64,000 nt of DNA from NCBI GenBank assembly GCA_951640165.1, contig OX621255.1, positions 1,922,001 to 1,986,000 of the forward strand, in the 5' to 3' direction. How positions within the stretch are numbered: position 1 is the first letter of the stretch; the number at the start of each line of letters is the position of its first letter. The stretch comes from Pseudoips prasinana (taxonomy: Eukaryota; Arthropoda; Insecta; Lepidoptera; Nolidae). Below are positions 20,755 to 31,915 of this stretch, piece by piece. A model generated the notes under the pieces. That model saw only the letters and a list, made by a program, of their open reading frames with translations. It did not search any database and was not told the origin of the DNA. The position numbers and the translations under genes were made by a program.

Positions 20755-22523
20755 TCTAATATATAAAATTCTCATGTCACAGTTTTCGTTGCCATACTCC
20801 TCCGAAACGGCTTAACCGATTTTGATGAAATTTTTTGTGCTTATCCGGTATCTATGAGAATCGGCCAACATCTATTTTTCATCCCCCTAAATGTTAGGGG
20901 TAGTCCACCCCTAAATTTTTTTTTTGGTTTTAGACAAAATTTCTAATTTCTATTTTTTTATGATACACCATACAAAAATACATACAATCCTCAATTTTCA
21001 CCCTTCTACGATCAACCCTTATTTTTTAATAGCCATTTTAGTAATTTAATCAGTTTTCCTCTCCGGTCGAAAACTGATAAATCGACATTTAATTAGTTAT
21101 CCCCGCCAGATGTCTACAGGTGTCACTTCTGACCCAGTAAACAGCATAGAGTAGGGATGAGAACAAAGCCGGTCTCCTTTCTTTCTCACTCCCTACACAG
21201 TTGTCGGCCATCATTATTGTTTATGCATCAAGCGTAGTAGTAACGTTGACAATTATTATTTTGATATCTCAGTGTAACTCTCATATTAACTTTTAATCAT
21301 TCCTATTTTATCAATTATAATTAAATTATCAATTTTGAGTGTTTTTTGCACGATTAGTTAATCAAGTGATTTTATAACCTCAAAAGTACTCAACACGTGA
21401 CACGAGCTTCCAATAACAGCGGATTTTGTGTTGTAAGTATACTTTTTTTTATTTACATCGAAAATGTTGTTGATCTTATAAAAATGTAATTTTAATTTAA
21501 TTTTATTTAAAAAATGTAATTGAACAATTAAGATTTTCATAGTTTCCAAAAAATATCATTCCAAAAATATTACTGTTTAACAAGCGTTCGACTTTCAAGG
21601 TATGTGTAAAATGATCTGAAAATGTATCCATGAATATATTATGTTATACTTGTATAGTTTCTTATATAAAATCACCTTGCTGATTAAATTTGAATTCTTT
21701 TATAATTTCTTTTTAAAAAGACAACGTCCGCACTAGGGAATCTAATCCCTGTGTTGCGGGGTACTTTACAAACATATAATAGACGGATACAAATTACATC
21801 CACACTCACAACAACTATTTATGGGTCACACAAATAGTGTGACCCATAAATATAATATATATAAGCTATTCTTCTCTGGAATGCGCTACCTCCGGAAATC
21901 AGAACGGCTAAGACGCGGGTTACTTTTAAAATCAAAACTCGTGACTAAATTCAGAAAAAAATTAAGGCAGAATCATCTTAATATTACAGTTTGTGTATTT
22001 ATTATTATATATGTTATATATTTATATGTATTTAATATATTTGTCTATATATATATATATATATATATGTATTTATAGTATAGTGCGTAGTTATGTAACT
22101 ATTGTATTTATACGATTGTATTTTATAGTACTTGTCAAGTATTTTAGTAATTTTTATTCAATTCAATTCACTTTATTTGCCAAAATATATGGTTACATAA
22201 TGATGTTACATATACAGAATAAAGGCCTCACATTTAGCCCAAAAGCGTGCAAATACAAAACACAAAATTAATATCAAATCACTACCCACAGTTACAATAA
22301 TTAAGTCGTCGCACAATCAAATGTATAAAATAGTCATAAAAAAAGTATTCTACTCAAAATAAAATGTAGTAAGTACGTTATTATGAATTTTGTATTATAC
22401 TTGGTCTATAGTGCACCTACCATATTATCTCTGTATCACCCTAAGGTTGACTGGCAGAGAATGCCTTTGGCATTAAGTCCGCCTTTGTACAGTTTTTGCA
22501 ATAAGTATAAATAATAAATAATT

Positions 22524-22613
22524 AGTTCGGTGACCCATAAGTAGTAGCGGGACTCGAACCCAGGACACGAGGCGGCGAGGCGACTGTTTTAGCCACTACG
22601 CTCACGTGTAGTC
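22524..22613 (-). repeat. SINE family D head
   Basis: The complement reads cgtgagcgtagtggctaaaa (A box) and cctgggttcgagtcccgcta (B box), then tgggtcacc. Confidence 0.55.
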
Positions 22614-22845
22614 AATTGATTTTTGAAGCTGATTAAATTTGATTTGAATTAATTAGAGATCGCATTTGTTCGAATTTCAAGCATTAAGGTTCTATTGTCA
22701 CAGACTATAGACATTAAAGACATAATATAATATTAATCTGTTCTCAATTTTGACACGCAGTTAGTCTGTGTGTCAAAAGCATTATAGCGTGTATAATGAT
22801 TTTAGTATTAAAATAATTTATTTCTAATGCCTGTTATATAAACTG

Positions 22846-22917
22846 TCTCGTCGGTCTAGTGGTAGGTAGCGTGTTCATCCGCAGAAAACGAGGTCCTCAA
22901 AGCCAGGTCGGGGCAAA
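22846..22917 (+). repeat. SINE family B head fragment
   Basis: Reads ctcgtcggtctagtggtagg, then gcgtgttcatccgcag, then a decayed B box; the body is missing. Confidence 0.55.
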
Positions 22918-23475
22918 AGTCAAAGTCAAAGTAACTTTATTCCGTAAAAATTTTACATTTATGTGGAATCGAGATATATTTCAAAAAATATCAATCATTA
23001 TGAATCTTTATTTTGAAATGTCAATAGAAATAGAAATTGAAAGTTGTATGAAAAAATTATAAGATTAAGAGATTGATATTGTTTAATAGTGTTACTGTCG
23101 TAATTGTTTAATTAATGATATATAATTTTAAGGAATAAATTATAATAACTTAAAAATAATGTTTGCCTTTTGTTATTTTTATATTTCCTCATCGTTCACA
23201 GCGCTCCATGCTTATTTCACGCATATACCACATTCTTACATACATACATACTTACAATAAGTAAGCTATTTTTTGTCTACACTAGAAATTACTAGGAAAT
23301 TATTTGTATGGCAAAACAACGTTTGCCGGGTCAGCTAGTTAAAATATAAAAATCTGACTGGTCTAGTGTATAGAGACCCTGACTTCAGTTCCACACAAGT
23401 TAAATAAGCTAACTTTAAATATTTGTTAAATAAGCATGATTATTTGTTCTCTGTGTGGATGTAATTAATTTATTA

Positions 23476-23797
23476 CTAGCTGTGCCCCGCGGTTTTACCT
23501 GTGTTAAATTTTATAAATTATCACAGCCCCTCCCCCGTAAGCCATAGCGTGATAATATGTAGCCTATATGTTGACCCGACCTCTTAGTAATATTCATGCA
23601 AAATTTGAAGTAAATCCATGCAGTTTTTGAGTGCTTTTTGAGTTTAGCCCGGACATACATACAGACACACAGACAAAAATTCTAAAAACTATATATTTGG
23701 CTTCGATATCGTTAGTAGAAAACGTCCCAAGTATCCTTTAAAAAAAATATTCAATGTACAGTTTTGACTTTCCTACGATTTTATTATATGTAGTAGA
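23476..23797 (-). mobile_element. Non-autonomous Helitron, 322 bp
   Basis: Same family as 10167-10477 and 51246-51568: CTAG end with gtgccccgcggttttacc complement, other end acgattttattatatgta. Confidence 0.7.
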
Positions 23798-24748
23798 TAT
23801 AGATATGTATGTATTTAGAAATATACAAAGTGTAAAAGAAAGAGTGGACGTGATTTAATAAGGTTGCAGAGTACCAGGACGGCTACTTATGGACGAAACT
23901 TCAAACAGCAATAATCATTTTTTATTCAACTAGGAATTTATTTTTGTATCGGCAACTTAAATCAAGTAATAAGTTAACCGATATTAGGAACAACACTAGC
24001 AAAAATCAGCGGGAAAAAGCGTGAACTTTACCGCGACCTTTTTGTAGTACTACCCGTCATTTCGGCTGTTTGATCTAAATAAGTTGTGCGGTTCCGTACA
24101 GTCACATAATTTTGTCCACATGAATATTTTAAGATTAAATCACATAGTATTTATCTGAATTCTAAATTTACTCATGCTCAAAAATTTTAAGGTAAAATTT
24201 TAAAGTATGTTTATTAAAACTTTTACGCAGGTGGGTAAGAGTCCAGACACTCTTAATATAATTGATACTAACATTAGGCAAAGTTTTACTAACATTATAT
24301 GGATATTTATCTGAAATAAAATATTTGAATTAAATTGAATTAGTTGTCTAGACAACTAAATAGTTCAATTCAAATCTATGGCAACTAGTTGCCATAGATG
24401 AGATATAAGTGTGTTAGTTGTCCCAAGATATTATTATTAAATAAATATTTTTAACATACATAAGGACATAATAAAACTTCGCTTCCATTCCACGTGGATA
24501 TATAGTCCTTTATTTTGGAATTAAGCTCTTAATTAGCTTCTAATTTAATTAAAAATACACTAAAACAGGTTCTCTCTTTTTAATTATCACTGATGAGGTC
24601 AACATGTTTTTTTTTCTAGAATTCTATATTGAAGTTGCTCATAGCTAGTTGCTGTCACCGTTCGGGAAGTGATATGCAAGGTTAAACATCTGGATACGCG
24701 GTCCTTCTATAAATATCCTGAGACATTATTCACGTGTGTGAATAATTG
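23798..24748. other. No gene; palindromes only
   Basis: Two perfect palindromes at 24341-24358 (tagttgtctagacaacta) and 24374-24399, embedded in larger partly complementary flanks (24322-24375). A SINE C tail trace lies at about 24714-24744. Nothing else recognised. Confidence 0.5.
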
Positions 24749-24984
24749 ACGGTCACCGTAGCCTAGTTGGTAGTGTTCCTGCCCACGAAGCTGGTGGTCC
24801 TGGGTTCGAATCCCGGTAAGTGCAAATATTTGTGTGATGAGCACGAATATTTATTTCTGAGTCATGGATGTTTTCTATGTATATAAGTATTTATCTATCC
24901 ATATAAGTATGTATATCGTCGCCTGGTACCCATAGTACAAGCTTTGCTTAGTTTGGGGCCAGAATGATCTGTGTAACATTGTCC
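24749..24984 (+). repeat. SINE family A
   Basis: Head ggtcaccgtagcctagttgg, B box gggttcgaatccc, body and a truncated, A-rich end rather than the usual (ATT)n. Confidence 0.85.
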
Positions 24985-25007
24985 ATAAAAATAAAAATAT
25001 CCCGGCC

Positions 25008-25376
25008 ATCTGATCTCAAACTGAGCAGTGCAGATAACTGATATATAACATATATTTTCTTTTGTAAATACATTTACTATATAAAAATAAGTCGGGTTTT
25101 CCTTCCTGACGCTATATCTCCAGAACGCACGAACCGATTTCCACGTTTTTGTATTCGTTGGAAAGGTCTCGGGCTCCGTGAGGTTTATAGCAAAGAAAAT
25201 TTATCAAATTTAACTTGAGTAACACCGCGGGGCACAGCTAGTTCTTATATAGATAATACATCCAGACTCAGAACAAATAGACATGTTCATGCACATAAAT
25301 ATCTGTCCTGAGGTGGGGTTCGGACCCACAGGTATAAGTCACTTAAATTAAGCTACTGGTTGAGTGAGAAATCAGG
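25008..25376 (-). repeat. SINE family C interrupted by a small Helitron
   Basis: The left piece (25008-25072) holds the 3' domain complement ccatctgatctcaaactgag; the right piece (25242-25376) holds the tRNA-like half (gggttcggacccacagg). They join in register once 25073-25241 is removed. Confidence 0.75.
25073..25241 (+). mobile_element. Small Helitron-like element inside a SINE
   Basis: Begins ttactatataaaaataagtc and ends caccgcggggcacagCTAG then T. The 3' end is shared with 4799-4924. Confidence 0.6.
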
Positions 25377-25378
25377 CT

Positions 25379-25457
25379 CCAAGTATCCTTTTAAAAAAAA
25401 TCAATGTACAGTTTTGACTTTCCTACGATTATATTATATGAATGTAGTATGTATAGA
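25379..25457 (-). mobile_element. Helitron fragment (TCTATACATA family)
   Basis: Reads aagtatccttttaaa, cagttttgactttcctacga, ending tgtataga; matches the 5' part of the 51246 copy. Confidence 0.6.
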
Positions 25458-25460
25458 TAA

Positions 25461-26723
25461 TATCCTGGGAGGGAACACCCAATTACTCCGAAATATTTTA
25501 TTCCGAATGTTGATGTTCCGATTTTGAATAGTCCGAATTTCATAATACCTAAGAATTGTAATGTCTATTATTAAATATCACGAAATTTATCTTACCGAAA
25601 GTCGTAAATGCGATTTGTTAGTTTTCCGATTTTCATACGTTCTAAGAGCCAAATTCTCGAAGGGTTCTCGGTCCGAAAACCGACATTCCGAATTTCAATA
25701 CTTCGAATAAACTAAAAGTCAACATGTTGTGCTACAAAATTTTGTGACAGAAACGAATCGCTGCAAAACCGACTTCTCGTAGTCTTGTCTGCCATACTCA
25801 AGAGTGTAATTTAAGCCCGCGTAGGCGCGGAGGGGTGGGGCGGCCCGCGAGCTGAGGAGCAGGTGGTTTGAAGGCCAGGCATGAAGCATGCAAGCAGTAA
25901 TGCAGCATGCAAGCAGGCATGCAGCATGCAAGCAGGCATGCAGCGTGCAAGCAGGAATGCAGCGTGCAAACAGGAATGCAGCAAGCAAGCAGGCATGCAA
26001 CATGCAAGCAGGCATGCAACATGCAGCAAGCATTGTTTCTGTCACGGCTCCGGCGCTGCGGGGTTTAGGCGGCCCCACGCGAGCTTATCGTCGCAGATGG
26101 TTTCACCGCAGCTTCGGCTTGCTGGCCGGCTTCGCCGGCCAACCTCAGCCGCGGCGGTGAGCGTTCAAACCATCTGCGACGATAAGCTCGCGTGGGGCCG
26201 CCTAAACCCCGCAGCGCCGGAGCCGTGACAGAAACAATGCTTTCTGCATGTTGCATGCCTGCTTGCATGTTGCATGCCTGCTTGCTTGCTGCATTCCTGT
26301 TTGCACGCTGCATTCCTGCTTGCACGCTGCATGCCTGCTTGCATGCTGCATGCCTGCTTGCATGCTGCATTACTGCTTGCATGCTTCATGCCTGACTGCA
26401 TGTTGCATGCAGCCACCGAGTACCAGATCCTCTCCATTGTTGGTGAATCATTTGGGTTAGGTTAGGTTAGAACTGTGACCGGGGAAACAAAATATTTTTA
26501 TTCGTATTGTTGATGTTTCGAATTATCATTAAGTCGGACTTTTTGTTATTCGATCTATTGAAGCTCGGTATTTTGAGAATAGTAATTATAAACGTTAGGA
26601 ATATTGAAATTTAGGAATTATAAAACTAGGAGTAATAATAAGGTGGAGTTGTAATATTCGGAATTTTCTACCATTCGGAATTATGAAAGTCGGTATTTTG
26701 AAATTCGTATTTGTGACTATCCT
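25461..26723. mobile_element. Foldback structure with tandem-array arms
   Basis: Inverted arms at about 25879-26104 and 26172-26396 (about 225 bp each, few mismatches) surround a GC-rich spacer of about 67 bp. Each arm holds a seven-copy 19-bp tandem array plus a unique GC-rich inner part. Outside the arms lie AT-rich flanks full of ttccgaattt (left) and its complement (right), so the polarity is also mirrored. TATCCT occurs at both outer limits (25461, 26718) and SINE C sequence continues beyond on the right, suggesting insertion into a SINE. No transposase. Confidence 0.7.
25880..26020 (+). repeat. 19-bp tandem repeat, about 7 copies
   Basis: Unit AGCATGCAAGCAGGCATGC with single-base variants (agcgtgcaagcaggaatgc and others). 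The mirrored array is at about 26248-26396. The unit lacks stop codons, which produces spurious Cys/Ala/Gln-rich open frames on both strands. Confidence 0.88.
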
Positions 26724-26800
26724 AAACTAAGCAGAGCTTGTACTATGAAAACCAGATAACTGATATTCTACTTTTCTTTTGTGAATACTTATATGGACAA
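26718..26800 (-). repeat. SINE family C, 3'-domain remnant
   Basis: Reads cctaaactaagcagagcttg, tactatgaaaaccagataac; continues the SINE interrupted by the foldback. Confidence 0.6.
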
Positions 26801-26991
26801 TTATATGTGATGACACAGGCCGTACGGACGGACTAATTCAATTTTTTTTGTTAGTGTATCCATGTTTATATGTAATAAACAGTTGTGAGCTTGACAAGTA
26901 CAAGTGCTGAATATATTTCATTATTTCATTTCATTATATAAATCCTAGTTATACGGTGATTTATTTTCTTAGTGTTTGGTATTATAAATTA

Positions 26992-27578
26992 TAAAAAAAA
27001 ACGGCCAAGTGCGAGTCGAACGCGCCCATGAAGGGTTCCGTAGCAGCAAGTATTTCAGTTGATTAAATGAAAGGTAAATTGCGGTTTACGATTCATGACG
27101 TATTAAAAAAAACTACTTACTACCAATTTTCGGTGGAAGTTTGCGTGGTAATTTACATCATATATTCTTTTTAGATTTATCATTCTCTTATTTTAGAAGT
27201 TGCAGGGTGGACACTCATTTTACCACTTTGAAAGTGTCTTTCGCGCAAACTAATCAGTTTAGAAAAAAATGATATTAGAAACCTCAATATCATTTTTGAA
27301 GACCTATTTATAGACACAACACATGTATGGGTACGACGAAAAAAAATATTTGAGTTTCAGTTCTATGTATAACCCCCAAAATTATTGTTCTTTTTCTATT
27401 TTTGTCTAAAAATTTTAATGAGGTTTACAGAATAGATGTACTTACCAAGTTTCCATAGTACAGCTCTTATAGTTTCGGAAAAAAGTGGCTGTGAAATACG
27501 GACGGACAGACATACAGACAGGCATGACGAATCTATAAGGGTTCCGTTTTTTGCCATTTGGCAAAGGAACCCTAAAAA
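26992..27578 (+). repeat. Interspersed repeat type A
   Basis: Starts acggccaagtgcgagtcgaa and ends ccatttggcaaaggaaccct then AAAAA. It joins directly to a type A' copy. Confidence 0.7.
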
Positions 27579-27863
27579 CCGATCAAGTGCGAGTCGGACT
27601 CGCGCACGAAGGGTTCCGCACCATTTCCTATAAAAATGAGCAAAAAATACACTTTTGTTGTATGAGAGCCCCGTAAAATATTTATTTATTTTGTTTTTTA
27701 GTAATTGTTGTTATAGCGCGAACAGAAATACATCATCTCCGAAAATTTCAACTATCTAACCATCACGATTTATGAGATACAGCCTGGTCGCAGACGGACA
27801 AACAGACAGACTTACTCTTAGTCTTAGGGTCCCATTTTAACCTTTGGGTACGGAACCCTAAAA
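27575..27863 (+). repeat. Interspersed repeat type A' (short variant)
   Basis: Same head (caagtgcgagtcggactcgc) and same end (gggtacggaaccctaaaa) as type A but a different interior (aacagaaatacatcatctcc; gagatacagcctggtcgcag). Another copy is at 46998 and a truncated one at 47464. Confidence 0.7.
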
Positions 27864-28433
27864 CATATATGAGGGTCGATTTCAAATTTCGAATTAAAAT
27901 GATACTTTTTTGTTTGATTTCTTAAATACCCGATTTTTGGGTTATTAATGGTATAACCTCACTATATGAGGTTATATTAACATAAATTAAATAAAATAAT
28001 AATGATATTTTAATGAAAACTATAGAAAAATTGAAATCAGAGTGACACGAATGAGCGATGTTGTTACACTAATGAAATTATCTAAAACACGAATGAGATT
28101 AAATGCCTGAAACATATATAAGGACGGACGAATATAAGCTAGCAGTTGTGCTTAACAAGACATTTTGGAGCTGATCTATAAATTCAATTGGTTTTTAAAC
28201 CTCTCAAGTTTGAACTTAAGCATGGCTCTAATCGGACCTTCTGTCTCAATTTCTTTTTTATATTACCAAGTCGGCAAACATGGAAATGAAATAAATGAAA
28301 TATTTATTTATTCGCCAGAAACATGGTTACAAGGTGTTGTATAGAATCGTACAGGTTCAGCATGTTACGCCGATTTGACAGCATGCAAATTTATATGACA
28401 TAAGTTATTAATTATTATAAAGTAATTGAATAA

Positions 28434-28437
<4 letters not shown>
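27864..28437. other. No gene
   Basis: A small palindrome lies at 27952-27976 (tataacctca/tgaggttata). 28264-28410 resembles LINE-end sequence (atttatttattcgccagaaa, catggttacaagg), as at 22160. Otherwise nothing. Confidence 0.45.

Positions 28438-28491
<54 letters not shown>
28438..28491. repeat. (AT)n microsatellite, about 54 bp
   Basis: Uninterrupted AT dinucleotides immediately before the LINE fragment. Confidence 0.97.
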
Positions 28492-28494
<3 letters not shown>

Positions 28495-30010
28495 CATCTA
28501 TAGAATAATACCACATTCATTCATATGTCTAATCTAACTATATACACTGACTTTCGAAAAGCTTTCGACAAAGTGGATCATGAGCTACTTCTAAATAAAT
28601 TAGCATTCAATGGTATCAAGGGAAATTTGCTGCGCTGGTTTTCGTCTTATATATCCAACCGAGTGCAAAAAGTCGTTGTGAATGGGCATCAGTCCGGAAA
28701 TATACAGGTCACTTCAGGTGTGCCACAGGGATCAATTATTGGGCCACTACTTTTCATAACTGTTCATTAATGACATAGACAAATGTTTCTTGCACTCTAG
28801 ATTTCTTTTGTACGCAGATGACCTAAATACATACAGAATTATTAACACGATGGATGACTGTAACCTTTTCCAACAAGATTTAGATAGGTTGTCTACATAT
28901 TGTTATCATAACAAACTTCATTTAAGTATACCTAAATGCAACAGTATCTCATTCACCAAAAACAAGAGGAAAATAAATTACATATTACATATATAAGCTC
29001 AACAATGTCGATCTAGCACATGTCTCGTCAATACGTGATCTTGGTGTCCTAATGGACTCAAAGCTACACCTTGATGTACATATAGAAAGCATTGTGAACA
29101 AAGCCTTTCAGATGTTCGGTTTTGTCATGAGAGCGAGCAAGGACTTTAAAAACGTATCCACATACCTAATTTTATATAATACACTAATAAGATCTCAATT
29201 GGATATGCATGCTGTGTGTGGAATCCACTTTATAGCAAATATGTTGATCAAATTGAAGCTGTACAACGTAAGTTCCTTAGATCCATGCACTATAGATGCC
29301 ACCGTGGTCGTCTAAAATACCCGCAGTTACTGAGTAGATACAAGATGCTTTCTTTAAAATGTAGACGTACTCAACTGGAAGCTATGATGCTTCACAAAGT
29401 TTGCCATAATAATGTTGACTGCACCGAAATCAACAATAAATTATGTTACTCAGTTCCAAGAACACTTCACCATCGAGAGGTTAGGGCGCGCACACTATTT
29501 GCAGTTGGGTCTTGTAGAACCAACGCTGGTGTACGCGCTCCCATGCATCGGTTAGTGAACGAATACAATATCCATTTCAATGAACTTGATATTTTTGCAT
29601 GTTCTATGTACCAATTTAAGAAAAAGATCATTGAAGTGCTTGGCGGAAATAATTAACCATCGTACTACTCCACTATTCTTAAAACACACAAAATATTTTT
29701 TTCTCTTTTCGTTAATAATGTGAAATCCAATCATTCATTACTTATTACTAATTTATTACTTTTCTATCTTTGTAACTTTTTTTTTTCTTTCAATCTAATG
29801 AGCTTGCATGATAATACTAGGCTATAATACTTGTTGTGCCTCTGGTTTATATTTCTTAAATATTATTATCGTAACCTGTGGAAAATGTGGTTGGAAATAC
29901 ATTTCATAAAATTATATGTTTAGAATTAAGTACCTAATGCTCAATGTATAATATACATTATTAATATACATTATCTGTTTGTTTTCCCGAATAAATAAAA
30001 AAAAAAACTA
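28492..30010 (+). mobile_element. LINE (CR1/Jockey-like), 5'-truncated with A-rich end
   Basis: RT part, C-terminal part, 3' UTR and a terminal gaataaataaaaaaaaaaa. The 5' truncation abuts the (AT)n run. Confidence 0.8.
28525..29656 (+). pseudogene. LINE reverse transcriptase, frameshifted
   Basis: Blocks in order: YTDFRKAFDKVDHELLLNK (RT motif with catalytic Asp), SYISNRVQKVVVNG, SGVPQGSIIGPLLF, then after a frame break LLYADDLNTYR (YADD box, about 28808), DLDRLSTYC..NKLHLSIPKC, then after another break an ILGV-type block, and finally WNPLYSKYVDQIEAVQRKFLR through a C-terminus ending LGGNN at 29656. At least two or three frame breaks (near 28765, 28996 and 29200-29300) make it inactive. Motif style fits the CR1/Jockey group; I cannot fix the clade. 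Confidence 0.8.
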
Positions 30011-30159
30011 ATTAATAACATTTGTTTGACATAATTATAAGCATTAAAATAATAATAATAACAATTTTATAATGTCTGATATGATCATCAATTTAAGATG
30101 GATACGACACATCAGATGGTAATTGCTTACATTCGCGTATGACGCTCACATGATATAAT

Positions 30160-30650
30160 ATAATATCCTGTATATAGTATCCTGTGAAAACCCGATAACT
30201 GATATACCTACTACATATACTACTTTTCTTTTGTAAATACATACTTATATAGATAACTAGCGGCCCGGTACGTGCTTCGCTACGTATAAGGCATAGTAAT
30301 AAAAAAATGATTATTAAGTTCATTTATTCAAACAAAACAATATTTTAAATTGCTAAGAGATGTTGATTTTACACTTATTCAAGACTTTTTTTGAATTTTC
30401 TCTACGTACAAACCTTCCCTGGACTTCCACGAATAATTCAAGACCAAAATTAGCCAAAACGGTAAAGGCGTTGTTGAGTTATAACATTACAACGAAAAGT
30501 GGCATTGATTTTTATATATATAGATACATTTAGATTCAAGACAAACAGTTCAGGCACACAAATATCGGTCCTGGGTGGGAATCAAACCCACCTCCTGTGG
30601 CGTGAAAAGCGAGCATCTTCCAACCACGCCAAATGGTCAGGCAAATCAAC
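30160..30650 (-). repeat. SINE family C interrupted by a Helitron
   Basis: Left piece to 30256 (gataactgatatacctacta, cttttgtaaatacatactta), right piece from 30525 with the tRNA half (ggtgggaatcaaacccacct). They join in register when 30257-30524 is removed. Confidence 0.75.
30257..30524 (-). mobile_element. Non-autonomous Helitron, 268 bp
   Basis: On the minus strand it starts TCTATATATATAAAAATCAA and ends ccgggccgCTAG, inserted between A and T with no duplication. Sister copy at 56677-56916. Confidence 0.78.
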
Positions 30651-31102
30651 AAATATAATTATTATTATACATATTATGTATGTGGTATCGCCATCTAGAG
30701 ATAGTGTTCAGAACTAAGTCGTGTTCGATTGTCTTCGAGGTTTCAACATTGCATGGCTCTACTTACACTAAACAACATTGAAATTTAAACTTAATGAAAT
30801 AACTGTTTAGTAGATTTTATGTTCTTGAAAATTCAAACAGGGCTTCGCAGGATTTTTTAAAAGTTGTTGTCCGTCACACCGTACTTTGTCAAATTAAGGG
30901 TTAAGTATATAATGCTATAACAGTGCTTGGCCTCACAGCAGTGGGTTCTAAACTTGACGATATGTCCGCTAGATGGCGTATTATTGTATTTGTCACATCT
31001 GAGATAGTGTAGTGTTAACTGATTATCGGGATATTAATAAAGTACTCCTACCCCCTCTTCATATATCATTAAGACTTTGGATTTGTCAAACAAATACTTT
31101 TG
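30651..31102. other. No gene; CTCF-like motifs
   Basis: ccgctagatggcg at 30966-30978 matches the CTCF core; a half-like cgccatctag is at 30689-30698. Otherwise nothing. Confidence 0.3.
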
Positions 31103-31508
31103 ACTGGCCTGCTGGTCTACTGGTCAGTGACCCAGACTGCTACGCCAGAGGTCGTGTGTTTGATTCCCATCCGGGACAATTTTTTGTGTCATGGGCACGA
31201 TTGCTAAAGCTGTGGAACACCCTCCCAAACGACGCGTTTCCAGACTCATACAAAATGGGTTTATTCAAGGCTCACTACAGGCATCTTATGGGTACGCGCG
31301 GTCCACCCTGGGCCACATCTTCACTTACCAACAGGTGAGATCGTTGTCAAAAGCAAACTCATTTGGCATTAAAATAAAAAACAAAAAATATTTGCTCTGT
31401 GTCTGGGTTTAATTACCTATAATATGTATATGTTTGGAAATATATAAGTATGTTTATCAGTTGTCTGGTACCATGGTACAGGTTCTGCCTAGATTGGGAT
31501 CAGATGTT
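31103..31508 (+). repeat. SINE family C interrupted by a LINE fragment
   Basis: Head ctggcctgctggtctactgg and B-box-like gtgtgtttgattcccatccg at the left; tail ggttctgcctagattgggat at the right. 31197-31370 between them is Jockey-like coding. Confidence 0.65.
31197..31370 (+). pseudogene. Jockey-like LINE, C-terminal fragment
   Basis: Encodes LLKLWNTLPNDAFPDSYKMG then LFKAHYRHLMG, the W..LP..VFP.....FK block near the C-terminus of Jockey-clade ORF2, followed by an A-rich run. Confidence 0.6.
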
Positions 31509-31601
31509 AATACTCAATACTCAATTGGAGTTATTTCCATACATATTATAAAAACACCGAGACTGTTAAGCCTCAGGTTGTGGGTTCAATCCCTATCTAG
31601 G

Positions 31602-31638
31602 ACAAATCTTAGTGTGTCCTGTACACACTAAGATTTGT
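31602..31638. repeat. Inverted duplication in SINE-derived sequence
   Basis: 16-bp perfect arms (acaaatcttagtgtgt) with loop cctgt; outer aagcctcaggt and acctcaggctt are also complementary. Confidence 0.85.
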
Positions 31639-31737
31639 GACCTCAGGCTTAGCAGTCAGGGTTACTTATCACTAGAACAATGATCCAGAAATATGTCGTG
31701 ATCTTGTCCGACTCATCCTCCATCCCTGACAAGCGCT

Positions 31738-31905
31738 GGCAACTTACTTACTTATCGTATGGGCAGTTAGTGGCTACCCTAACGTCACAGTTGTTCAAGC
31801 CGCCTAGTATGCCTCTGAGATGCCTTAACGAGTGTTGTCTAATGGCTACAACCGGGACCGACAGCTTAACGTGCCCTCCGAAGCACGGAGAGACTCAGAA
31901 ATTAA
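31738..31905 (-). repeat. 5S-type SINE body without its head
   Basis: The complement contains tctccgtgcttcggagggca, cggttgtagccattagacaa, gcatctcagaggcat and ggcggcttgaacaactgtga, the same order as 51025-51150 behind the 5S-like head. Confidence 0.65.
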
Positions 31906-31915
31906 ACCACTCTAT

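Larger units (their letters stand above)
20755..23338 (+). mobile_element. Helitron, non-autonomous, 2584 bp
   Basis: Starts TCTAATATATAAAATTCTCA after an A and ends gggtcagCTAG before a T. A 3' hairpin ggcaaa/acaacg/tttgcc lies about 7 nt upstream of CTAG. These are the three Helitron structural marks, with no target duplication. No Rep/helicase frame. The interior contains fragments of other families: hairpin 21817-21851, a LINE-end-like stretch 22160-22262, a SINE D head (minus) 22524-22613 and a SINE B head 22846-22917. Whether these were captured or inserted later is unclear. Confidence 0.75.

Noticed and set aside
25719..26465. Several open frames encoding Cys/Ala/Gln-rich repeat proteins on both strands
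   Set aside because: They follow from a stop-free 19-bp tandem unit and its mirrored copy; no start context, no family and no conservation can be seen.
26454..26470. Telomeric TTAGG array
   Set aside because: Only about three GGTTA units; too short to mark a telomere remnant.
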